Source: an uncultured Erysipelotrichaceae bacterium (GTDB taxonomy: Bacteria; Bacillota_I; Bacilli_A; Erysipelotrichales; Erysipelotrichaceae). From it: 5,549 nt of DNA. Below the pieces are notes generated by a model, which was given only the letters and a program-made list of their open reading frames with translations, searched no databases and had not been told where the DNA came from. The stretch lies in assembly GCA_902803275.1 (NCBI GenBank), contig CADCPE010000217.1, positions 1 through 5,549 of the forward strand, written 5' to 3'. Each line of letters begins with the position of its first letter. The stretch's first letter is position 1. This document shows, in pieces, positions 1-5,549 of this stretch. A program made the translations under genes and the position numbers.

Positions 1-61
1 AAGGCGATTTTGCGAAGAGTATCATCTACTGTTTCTGCAATTATTCAGATTTTTTGGCTTA

Positions 62-70
62 TGCTATACT
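62..70 (+). promoter_or_regulatory. Possible extended -10 promoter element before the EAL gene
   Basis: The bases TGCTATACT form an extended -10 element (TGn followed by TATACT, one mismatch from TATAAT). No good -35 hexamer lies 16-18 bases upstream, which an extended -10 can tolerate. A start point 6-8 bases downstream would fall about 5 bases before the ATG at 83. The leader would then be almost absent and the weak Shine-Dalgarno-like AAGAAG at 73-78 would be mostly lost, which counts against it. All three forward frames are open over much of bases 1-71, so the site could instead lie inside the end of an upstream gene, for example a frame ending with TAA at 72-74. Confidence 0.3.
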
Positions 71-82
71 TTAAGAAGAACA

Positions 83-2326
83 ATGCCCATTAAAAGAATA
101 TCTAAATCAATTGTATGTTTTATAACGATATCATTAAGCATAGTAATTATTTTGCTTTTTGTTTTTCCTTTTGTGCATGTTTACGGTGCACAAGACAAGG
201 ACGAACTGATAGTTGGCGTTCCCGGGGATCGCTGTCCGATATTCTATATTGATACAGAAACTGACGAAGTCACCGGCATCGGTATCGATCTGATGCGTCT
301 TGCGGCCGAAAATGCTGGATATATACCCGTATTCAGAATAATTGAAGAAGCTACTTTGAAAGATGCTTTGGATAACGAGAGATATGATATTGTCATGCCT
401 TTCGGAAGTGCTGTTAAAAGCTCTGCCGGAAACGCTAGCATCGTATCCGAAAATCTTTTCCAGACACCTTTTACTCTGGTGACAGATGGCGACGGAAAAC
501 TGCCTGCTTTGGACAAGCTTAAAATAGGCATGCTGAAATCGCTTGCGGCAGGAGCGGAGACCGTTAAGCAGCTGTATCCGAATGTGGAAATAAAGATGTA
601 TGATGCGATGGATGATTGCATTAATGCGCTTCGCAAAGGGGAAGTTGATGCCCTGTTACATAATTCATATATCTGGAGCTATGTCCTGCAGAAACCGGCT
701 TATCAGGATCTTAAAGTCCAGCCTTCATCAGTGTTTTCCATGGATTTCAGAGTTGGAACGCTTGACAGCGAAAAAGGAAGAGCTGTTATCGAACGCATAA
801 ACAGCGGCATAGAAAAGATGCCGGATACCCAGCGCCAGGCCATAATTCTGAATTATACTTCCCGAAATCTATATAAATATGATCTTTCTGATTATGTATA
901 CAAATATGGACCGTTCATTGCGGCAGGTATACTTCTTTTTGCGGTTGTGATCGCGTTCTTTTTACAAAGGATCAGAATTGTCAAAATGCAGCAGGAAGAA
1001 AAGCTTCGCAAAGTGCTGGACCATGATCCTTTGACAGGTTTATTGAGTCTTAACGGATTCAAAAAGAAAGCGGTTGAGCTGATCAGTTCACATCCGGATA
1101 CCCCATATTTCCTTTCCTACAATAATATTAGGGATTTTAAATTCATCAATGATTCGTTAGGCAGAGATGCAGGAGATGATCTTCTCAGATTCTGGGCTAA
1201 AAAATCGATGGAAAACATCAGTGATGATGAAGCTATCGGCAGGATTACATCCGATCATTTTGTGGTATTAAGACACATTGCCAGTGATGAACATATGCAA
1301 AGCGATATCGAGAACGTCTTTGAACCGGTCAAGAACTTTTTCATCGATCGCGGCAAGGAAAACAAGGTTCAGATAGTAAGCGGCATCTATGTACTGACTC
1401 CTAAGGATTTCAGAAACATTGATATAGATCATATGATCGATCTGGCTCGTGTTGCGGAAAAAAGAGCCAGAGAAAGCCGAAAAGAAGATCACGTCTTCTA
1501 TAATCCGGATCAGTGGGAAAGAGGAAAGAGGATCGCTGATATTGTCAATTATCTGCCAACAGCTTTGAAATCCGGAGATATTCAGGTCTATTATCAGCCG
1601 CAGGTCAATTACAAAACAGGACAGATCATCTCTGCTGAAGCTTTGTGCCGATGGGATCATGTCAAGCTGGGCTGGCTTTCTCCACCTGGATTCATAGAAA
1701 CACTGGAAGATGCCGGACTGATATATGATCTTGACTGCTTTGTCTGGGAAAGAGTTTGCCAGGATCTTCAAAGATGGAATAAGCAGGGGATACACAGATC
1801 TGTTTCTGTTAATGTGTCACGTGATGATATCAGCGACGATATTGATATAGTGAACAAATTTGTCGGACTTTTAAAGGCTTATGATCTTACCGCTGATCAG
1901 CTCAGGATCGAGATTACAGAAACAGCATACGCTGAAAAGCCTGAACTCTTGATTGAAACAACACAGAAACTCAGATCTAGCGGTTTTAGAGTGGAAATGG
2001 ACGACTTCGGTTCAGGCTATTCTTCCTTACATATGCTTAAGGAAGTTCCTGTTGACTGTATAAAACTTGACCTGAATTTCCTGACTTCATCTGGAGATCC
2101 AAAAAAGAGCCGTACGATCATCAGCTGTGTTATCCAGATGGTCAATATGCTTGATCTGGAACTTATAGCAGAAGGTGTAGAAACAAAACAGCAGGCAGAT
2201 TTCCTTAGCAGCAAAGGCAACAACATCATGCAGGGCTTTTATTTCTATAGGCCGATGCCGGTTGAAGAATTTGAAAAACTTGGTGATAGGATCGATACTT
2301 TTCCTTTAGAAAAGCAGAAAAGCTGA
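83..2326 (+). CDS. Membrane-bound c-di-GMP phosphodiesterase with extracytoplasmic solute-binding sensor, degenerate GGDEF and EAL domains
   Basis: This 747-residue protein should hydrolyse cyclic di-GMP to pGpG in response to an external ligand. Residues 1-36 are a signal sequence or N-terminal anchor, with a possible cut after YGA. Residues about 40-265 match an SBP_bac_3 (amino-acid type) binding domain, starting with ELIVGV and including GIGIDLMRLAAENAGY. One membrane helix spans about 277-295. The GGDEF domain (about 310-470) keeps DPLTGL and the FKFIND segment, but the signature is TSDHF (389-393) and the usual metal Asp is Asn348, so cyclase activity is unlikely. The EAL domain (about 485-735) keeps every catalytic signature: Q505, E519-A-L, N577, E610, D640-D641, K661, E697-G-V-E700 and the QGF motif at 717. 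The ATG at 83 is chosen because it supplies the signal sequence; its ribosome site (AAGAAG) is weak. The ligand is unknown; amino acids are an inference from the domain family. Confidence 0.93.
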   Translation: MPIKRISKSIVCFITISLSIVIILLFVFPFVHVYGAQDKDELIVGVPGDRCPIFYIDTETDEVTGIGIDLMRLAAENAGYIPVFRIIEEATLKDALDNERYDIVMPFGSAVKSSAGNASIVSENLFQTPFTLVTDGDGKLPALDKLKIGMLKSLAAGAETVKQLYPNVEIKMYDAMDDCINALRKGEVDALLHNSYIWSYVLQKPAYQDLKVQPSSVFSMDFRVGTLDSEKGRAVIERINSGIEKMPDTQRQAIILNYTSRNLYKYDLSDYVYKYGPFIAAGILLFAVVIAFFLQRIRIVKMQQEEKLRKVLDHDPLTGLLSLNGFKKKAVELISSHPDTPYFLSYNNIRDFKFINDSLGRDAGDDLLRFWAKKSMENISDDEAIGRITSDHFVVLRHIASDEHMQSDIENVFEPVKNFFIDRGKENKVQIVSGIYVLTPKDFRNIDIDHMIDLARVAEKRARESRKEDHVFYNPDQWERGKRIADIVNYLPTALKSGDIQVYYQPQVNYKTGQIISAEALCRWDHVKLGWLSPPGFIETLEDAGLIYDLDCFVWERVCQDLQRWNKQGIHRSVSVNVSRDDISDDIDIVNKFVGLLKAYDLTADQLRIEITETAYAEKPELLIETTQKLRSSGFRVEMDDFGSGYSSLHMLKEVPVDCIKLDLNFLTSSGDPKKSRTIISCVIQMVNMLDLELIAEGVETKQQADFLSSKGNNIMQGFYFYRPMPVEEFEKLGDRIDTFPLEKQKS

Positions 2327-2353
2327 TCACTCAGGATAAATGATGTATATATC

Positions 2354-2379
2354 GCCATTCTCACTATAGTGAGAATGGC
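2354..2379. repeat. 26-base perfect palindrome
   Basis: A gap-free inverted repeat with 13-base arms (GCCATTCTCACTA and its exact complement) lies 27 bases after the stop codon of the EAL gene. It is not followed by a T-run, so it is not a typical intrinsic terminator. It could be a dimeric regulator site, a cruciform-forming element, an mRNA 3'-end stabilising stem, or the trace of a small mobile element. The sequence alone does not choose between these. Confidence 0.75.
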
Positions 2380-2431
2380 CAAACAGACATATATGGGTTT
2401 TGTGAAACCATAACAGTTGCCAATTGAATAT

Positions 2432-2459
2432 GCGACCTGGCGTTAGGTCGTTTTAATTT
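2432..2459 (+). terminator. Intrinsic terminator downstream of the EAL gene
   Basis: A hairpin with stem CGACCT/AGGTCG (2433-2438 with 2445-2450), a GGCGTT loop and a possible closing G-U pair (2432-2451) runs straight into TTTTAATTT. This is the classic layout of a Rho-independent terminator. It sits 105 bases beyond the stop of the EAL gene, which would end that transcript as a single-gene unit and separate it from the permease operon. Confidence 0.6.
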
Positions 2460-2460
2460 A

Positions 2461-2777
2461 TTGGAAACAATTGACTGTATTACCAAAAAAGAAGTTTTGT
2501 GTTTGATGGAAGATGGTGAATCATACAATTTAACGGCATACGGCATTTGCGCTTGCAACAAAACCCATATTCGTCTGTTTTAAAGACGAAAAAACTGATG
2601 ATGTTTTTCGATCTGAAACCTTTTATTGGAAAAACAGATGTGAAACAGCATGGTGACATTATTGTGGGAAACGATGCTGCAGAAGGAAAAACGACCAATT
2701 TCAGATCTGCAGATCTTTATTTAGATATTATAGGAATTAAACTATCGTTTATCGCAATGATTCAAAATGTTTTTTAA
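2461..2777 (+). pseudogene. Frameshifted remnant of a small unknown protein (about 90-105 residues)
   Basis: Three forward frames join into one continuous protein if two single T bases are removed. Frame one runs from TTG 2461 (or ATG 2506) and encodes TKKEVLCLMEDGESYNLTAY and then HIRLF, stopping at TAA 2581. Removing one T from the run at 2578-2581 continues into KDEKTDDVF. Removing one T from the run at 2604-2608 continues into DLKPFIGKTDVKQHGDIIVG, and the frame ends with LDIIGIKLSFIAMIQNVF and TAA at 2775-2777. The joins are smooth and the composition is protein-like, so I read this as a broken gene, or an intact gene with two homopolymer sequencing errors. No family is recognised. No convincing ribosome site precedes either start; AAAGAAG before ATG 2506 is weak. 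The terminator just upstream argues against translation from further left. Confidence 0.5.
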
Positions 2778-2824
2778 AGCATCGTGTTTTTGATTAGAAG
2801 TATATATGCATGAAAATCCTATGA

Positions 2825-2986
2825 GGGGCATGCTGTTGGCTGTCTAAACAGAGGGATTATAACAATTTTTTCAATGTATTAACAAAACTTCCTCATAATG
2901 CCGCAACGTATCTTCACGGTACGGATTTTTTACTGTTATATGGCTGGAAAAAACATAGTATTTTTAACAATTCGTTCAGTCAATAA
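2825..2986 (+). pseudogene. Possible start-less coding fragment, unknown product
   Basis: One forward frame stays open for 53 codons after a TGA at 2822-2824 and ends with TAA at 2984-2986. Its translation includes LSKQRDYNNFFNVLTKLPHN and LHGTDFLLLYGWKKHSIFNN, which look protein-like. There is no in-frame ATG near the beginning and no ribosome site. In AT-rich DNA an open stretch this long can occur by chance. It might be the tail of a decayed gene, such as a mobile-element protein, but no family is recognised and a real product is unlikely. Confidence 0.22.
2907..2931 (+). terminator. Terminator-like hairpin with T-run
   Basis: CGTATC (2907-2912) pairs with GGTACG (2918-2923), including one G-U pair, around a five-base TTCAC loop. 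GA and six T bases (2926-2931) follow. The stem is short and only moderately GC-rich. It lies inside the start-less open fragment, so the two readings compete. If real, it would insulate the permease operon from any read-through. Confidence 0.35.
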
Positions 2987-3053
2987 AGCACTTATGTATT
3001 AGAATAGATTTAAATACTTTCATCTGGTATTTAATCAAACTGTACACGATGTG

Positions 3054-3094
3054 AAAGATGACGGCATGTAAAGCCATCCTTTGCGGATGACTTT
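3054..3094 (+). promoter_or_regulatory. Possible structured leader of the permease operon
   Basis: The leader can fold as a small three-way junction. AAAG (3054-3057) pairs with CTTT (3091-3094) and encloses a short GGC/GCC hairpin (3062-3064 with 3073-3075) and a CATCC/GGATG hairpin (3075-3079 with 3085-3089); the two inner stems share base C3075, so one pair is optional. TCCTT (3077-3081) could instead pair with AAGGG in the ribosome site (3102-3106), giving a possible on/off switch. The stems are short, no known riboswitch class is recognised, and pairing by chance is quite possible. Confidence 0.2.
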
Positions 3095-3102
3095 TAGTTT
3101 TA

Positions 3103-3108
3103 AGGGGG
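3103..3108 (+). promoter_or_regulatory. Strong Shine-Dalgarno that fixes the permease start at 3114
   Basis: AGGGGG sits five bases before the ATG at 3114. The in-frame TTG at 3081 has no comparable site, and the eleven residues it would add do not look like part of an APC permease N-terminus. The ATG at 3114 is therefore the preferred start. Confidence 0.75.
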
Positions 3109-3113
3109 AAAAT

Positions 3114-4496
3114 ATGGAAAAGAAAAGCACAATGGAAAAGCGTTACGGTTTTCCGACAGCACTGGCGATGGTTATCGGTATCGTTATCGGTTCAGGCATT
3201 TTCTTTAAGGCTGTAAAACTGCTCAAGCTTACGGGCGGTTCAATGAGAAATGCCTTGCTGGTAATAGGCATTGTCGGACTCATCTGTATCGTATGTTCGC
3301 TGTATTTTGCCAATCTTGGCAGAGAATATGTTCACTGTAACGGACTTGTGGACTATGCTGAAGCCTTGATGGGCCAGAAGTATGCATACTTTATCGGCTG
3401 GTTTACCGCTGTTTTCTATAATCCGATCATTGGTTCAACGCTCTGCTATATTTCAGCTTCTTACGTTTCGCTTCTGATGGGAAAGGAAATGTATGGAAAC
3501 AATACTATGGGCTTTGCGGCTTTTTTCCTGATCATGCTCTCTGTCCTTAATATGATCTCACCGAAACTGGCTGGCCGCTTTCAGGTCTCTACAGCTGTGA
3601 TAAAGTGCATTCCACTAGTTTTGATGTCGTTTGTCGGGATCATCATCGGCATCAAGAACGGAAACTGTGCAGCTGCTTTAAGCCATGCCGCCAGTACAGC
3701 AGAAGGAGGAATTCTGCCCGGTGTCTGTGCGTTTGCCTTCTCGTATGAAGGCTGGATCGCTTCGACTACGATAAACTCCGAACTGAAGAATTCCAAAAGA
3801 GATCTGCCTTTGGCACTTATCATCGGCTGTCTATTCTGCACGATCCTTTACATGGCTTATGTTTTATCCATGTCGGCAACACTTTCTGTTGAACAGATCG
3901 TAGCCGTAGGAGATCAGCTTCCGATGGTGGCTTTTTCCAATATCTTCGGCAATGTATTCTCATCCGTGATCCTTGTCTTTATAATCATCTCCTGCCTTGG
4001 CACAGCCAACGGCATGGTCCTTTGCACTATGAGAGGAATCTATGGACTGGCCGTAAGAGGCTTGGGACCGGCACCTGCTGCCATGTCGGATATTGATAAA
4101 GATACGGGCATGCCTTTAAAGAGCAGCATCTTCGGTCTTGCCCTGATGGGCTTCTGGCTGTTCCAGACTGCCATCCTGTTCTTCCAGGGCCCTCTGGCTT
4201 TCAACGGCACAGGAAATCCTGAATGGCTTCTGGCCTGGGAGGCAGACGAGATCTGCATAATCACTCTTTATGCCTTATATGTGCCGATGTTTATCATGAC
4301 GATGCTTAAGAAAAAGGAATATGGTCTCCTGCAGCGTTTTATCATACCTGTTCTGGCTTTGGTATCGTCCCTGTTCATGTGCTACTGCTGCTATATCAGC
4401 TATGGTTTTAAGCAGGTAGCCTATTATCTGGTATTCTTTGCGATAGTCATGTCGGCAGGCATGTATCTTATGAATTCAGAAAAAAGAAAACAATGA
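3114..4496 (+). CDS. APC-superfamily amino acid permease
   Basis: This 460-residue inner-membrane protein has about twelve hydrophobic segments, roughly at residues 13-33, 46-66, 90-118, 131-149, 160-181, 200-217, 232-254, 270-302, 336-357, 375-396, 406-428 and 433-453. Two motifs place it in the APC (SLC7-like) family. The first helix carries IGIVIGSGIF (21-30), the unwound substrate-binding stretch. Helix 6 and the loop after it carry FSYEGWIASTTINSELKNSK (209-228), the counterpart of the family's aromatic-G-W...E-LKNP motif. Length is normal and no break is seen. It probably moves amino acids into the cell by proton symport or exchange; the exact substrate cannot be told from sequence. Its stop overlaps the start of the next gene by four bases (ATGA), so the two are co-transcribed and probably translationally coupled. 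A role beside the SBP_bac_3 sensor upstream is possible but the two are about 790 bases apart with a terminator between. Confidence 0.9.
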   Translation: MEKKSTMEKRYGFPTALAMVIGIVIGSGIFFKAVKLLKLTGGSMRNALLVIGIVGLICIVCSLYFANLGREYVHCNGLVDYAEALMGQKYAYFIGWFTAVFYNPIIGSTLCYISASYVSLLMGKEMYGNNTMGFAAFFLIMLSVLNMISPKLAGRFQVSTAVIKCIPLVLMSFVGIIIGIKNGNCAAALSHAASTAEGGILPGVCAFAFSYEGWIASTTINSELKNSKRDLPLALIIGCLFCTILYMAYVLSMSATLSVEQIVAVGDQLPMVAFSNIFGNVFSSVILVFIIISCLGTANGMVLCTMRGIYGLAVRGLGPAPAAMSDIDKDTGMPLKSSIFGLALMGFWLFQTAILFFQGPLAFNGTGNPEWLLAWEADEICIITLYALYVPMFIMTMLKKKEYGLLQRFIIPVLALVSSLFMCYCCYISYGFKQVAYYLVFFAIVMSAGMYLMNSEKRKQ

Positions 4497-5167
4497 TCAT
4501 CAAGATACTGAGCATCGCTCCTGAAGAATTCGACAGTTTTCTGAAGACCCCACTGATAAAAAGAAATGTGGAGTCTTCAAACTTAAAACTAAAGATAATC
4601 GATATGCGCGATTATGTTAAAGGAAGCTTCCGCAAGGTTGACGACTCGCCATATGGCGGGGGAGTGGGTATGATCCTGAGATGTGAACCGGTGATCAATG
4701 CTCTGAAAGCCAATATGACAGATAACAGCCATGTGATAATCATGGATCCGATCGGAAAACGTTTTGATCAGAAAAAAGCTCACGAGTTTTCCAAAAAAGA
4801 AGAACTGATAATCATCTGCGGCCATTTTGAAGGCTTTGATGCACGAATCTATGATTATGCTGATGAGATCATATCTGTAGGCGATTATATCCTTAGAGGC
4901 GGAGAATTGCCTTCTATGATCGTCTGCGAAGCGACTATGCGTCTGGTTGATGGAAGCATGAAAAAGGAAAGTATCATTGAAGAATCGTTTGAAAACGGGA
5001 TCCTTGAATACCCCCGTTATACGAGGCCTTCAGAGTTTGAAGGAAAAAAAGTCCCCGAAGTGCTCCTGTCCGGAAACAGAAACAAGATCATTGAATGGCG
5101 CAAAGAGGAAGCTGAAAAACTTACAGAAAAATATCGTCCCGATCTGCTTAAAAAAACAGATAGCTGA
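4493..5167 (+). CDS. trmD: TrmD-family tRNA (guanine37-N1)-methyltransferase, divergent and short
   Basis: TrmD methylates G37 next to the anticodon using S-adenosylmethionine through a trefoil-knot SPOUT fold. Clear family signatures are YGGGVGM (54-60), GHFEGFDARI (110-119), ISVGDYILRGGELPSM (127-142, knot and SAM site), R150, LEYPRYTRP (171-179), VPEVLLSGN (187-195) and RPDLL (215-219). The 224 residues are about 15-20 fewer than usual, with the loss mainly at the C-terminus. Oddities against the family as I know it are DGSM (153-156) in place of PGVL, Arg196 where SGNH or SGHH normally has His, and Glu164 at the position aligning with the proposed catalytic Asp (Asp169 in the Haemophilus enzyme). 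The start ATG overlaps the permease stop and has only a weak ribosome site, which fits translational coupling. The usual neighbours rpsP, rimM and rplS are absent. It may be the housekeeping enzyme relocated or, as I favour slightly, a paralogue with altered activity. Confidence 0.88.
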   Translation: MIIKILSIAPEEFDSFLKTPLIKRNVESSNLKLKIIDMRDYVKGSFRKVDDSPYGGGVGMILRCEPVINALKANMTDNSHVIIMDPIGKRFDQKKAHEFSKKEELIIICGHFEGFDARIYDYADEIISVGDYILRGGELPSMIVCEATMRLVDGSMKKESIIEESFENGILEYPRYTRPSEFEGKKVPEVLLSGNRNKIIEWRKEEAEKLTEKYRPDLLKKTDS

Positions 5168-5223
5168 TGTCGTTATTTTTTCACATCCGCTATATTATCG
5201 TGTTTATGTGGAGGCTAAGATAA

Positions 5224-5549
5224 ATGATCATTTCACCGCAGGATTATGTCAAACAGTTTAAAAACTCAACACTGGAAGAATGCATCGATGTTAGAGACTC
5301 CCTTTTTGAAAAGATCAGAGAATTTGAAAAAGATCCCGATTATACTGATGACATTTTTCCTTCCGCATTGACTATGTATATGGTCAGTCTTGATTATCTC
5401 AAAGAATTGAACGATGTCATCTCGACAAAGATCCGCAGCAATAATCCTCAATATGCCAAAAACAGTGTTTCCGCAATAGAATTAAGGAAATGCGGAATAA
5501 CCGATACCGGTGCAGAAGCCATCGTCAATGCAGCAAACGAATATCTTCG
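5224..5549 (+). CDS. Macro-domain (ADP-ribose-binding) protein with N-terminal helical extension, cut by window end
   Basis: The first 108 codons are present and the gene runs off the right edge. Residues 85-108 (AIELRKCGITDTGAEAIVNA and onward to AAN) match the opening of a macro domain, where the Asn of the VNAAN motif helps bind ADP-ribose; the glycine-rich loop should follow beyond the edge. Macro domains bind or hydrolyse ADP-ribose products such as O-acetyl-ADP-ribose, or remove ADP-ribose from proteins or nucleic acids. Residues 1-80 are a hydrophilic, probably helical region (YVKQFKNSTLEECIDVRDSL and onward) of a type I associate with stand-alone macro proteins in Firmicutes. GGAGG at 5210-5214 lies nine bases before the ATG, a strong ribosome site. 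It follows the TrmD gene by 56 bases with no obvious terminator, so it is probably in the same operon. Whether catalytic residues are intact cannot be seen. Confidence 0.8.
   Translation, partial: MIISPQDYVKQFKNSTLEECIDVRDSLFEKIREFEKDPDYTDDIFPSALTMYMVSLDYLKELNDVISTKIRSNNPQYAKNSVSAIELRKCGITDTGAEAIVNAANEYL

Noticed and set aside
1..74. C-terminal end of an upstream gene
   Set aside because: All three forward frames are open over most of this stretch, so no frame can be preferred. The frame ending at TAA 72-74 is the most plausible but not supportable alone.
244..1795. Reverse-strand open frames within the EAL gene
   Set aside because: They lie opposite a gene with clear domain matches along its whole length and have no ribosome sites or recognisable products.
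2354..2379. Palindrome as the terminator of the EAL gene
   Set aside because: No T-run follows on the forward strand. On the reverse strand only a mixed TATATAT-type stretch flanks it, and a better terminator lies at 2432-2459.
2380..3000. Intact insertion sequence
   Set aside because: No terminal inverted repeats, target-site duplication or recognisable transposase motif was found.
3030..3095. c-di-GMP-I riboswitch, suggested by CAAAC, GAAA, GACG and AAAGCC in order
   Set aside because: Spacing and pairing do not fit the class: the conserved GACGCAAAGCC core is interrupted and the second long stem is missing. The order of short motifs seems accidental.
3081..3113. TTG start for the permease, adding eleven residues
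   Set aside because: No ribosome site precedes it, while AGGGGG is correctly placed for the ATG at 3114.
4977..5261. Forward open frame overlapping the end of TrmD and the start of the macro gene
   Set aside because: It is out of frame with two well-supported proteins and its translation resembles nothing; it is a shadow.

Overview
The window looks like chromosomal DNA of a low-to-mid GC Bacillota (Firmicutes), probably a gut-type anaerobe of the Lachnospiraceae or Erysipelotrichaceae sort. This rests on the general base composition, A/G-rich ribosome binding sites, a multidomain EAL signalling protein fused to an amino-acid-type binding domain, and the style of the TrmD and macro-domain proteins. 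The family-level placement is a guess.

Left part (83-2326): one large membrane-anchored c-di-GMP signalling protein with the order signal peptide, extracytoplasmic SBP_bac_3-like binding domain, one membrane helix, degenerate GGDEF domain, intact EAL domain. By its residues it should degrade c-di-GMP and should not make it. Nothing before it is a certain gene, because all three forward frames are open over much of the first 70 bases.

Middle part (2327-3113): about 790 bases without an intact gene. It holds a 26-base perfect palindrome, a convincing intrinsic terminator at 2432-2459, and the remains of a small protein gene (2461-2777). That gene can be restored to a single reading frame by removing one T from each of two T-runs. 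There is also an open fragment without a start codon (2825-2986), a second terminator-like hairpin inside that fragment, and a possibly structured leader just before the next gene.

Right part (3114-5549): a compact same-strand cluster that looks like an operon. It contains a 12-helix APC-family amino acid permease (3114-4496), a TrmD-family tRNA (guanine-N1)-methyltransferase that starts in an ATGA overlap with the permease stop (4493-5167), and, 56 bases later with a strong Shine-Dalgarno, the start of a macro-domain (ADP-ribose-binding) protein cut by the window edge (5224-5549). The TrmD is short, changed in several conserved motifs, and lies outside its usual ribosomal operon (rpsP-rimM-trmD-rplS). 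It may be a divergent paralogue rather than the housekeeping enzyme. The trio permease / TrmD-like / macro domain is the most unusual thing here. Whether the three act in one pathway cannot be decided from this window.
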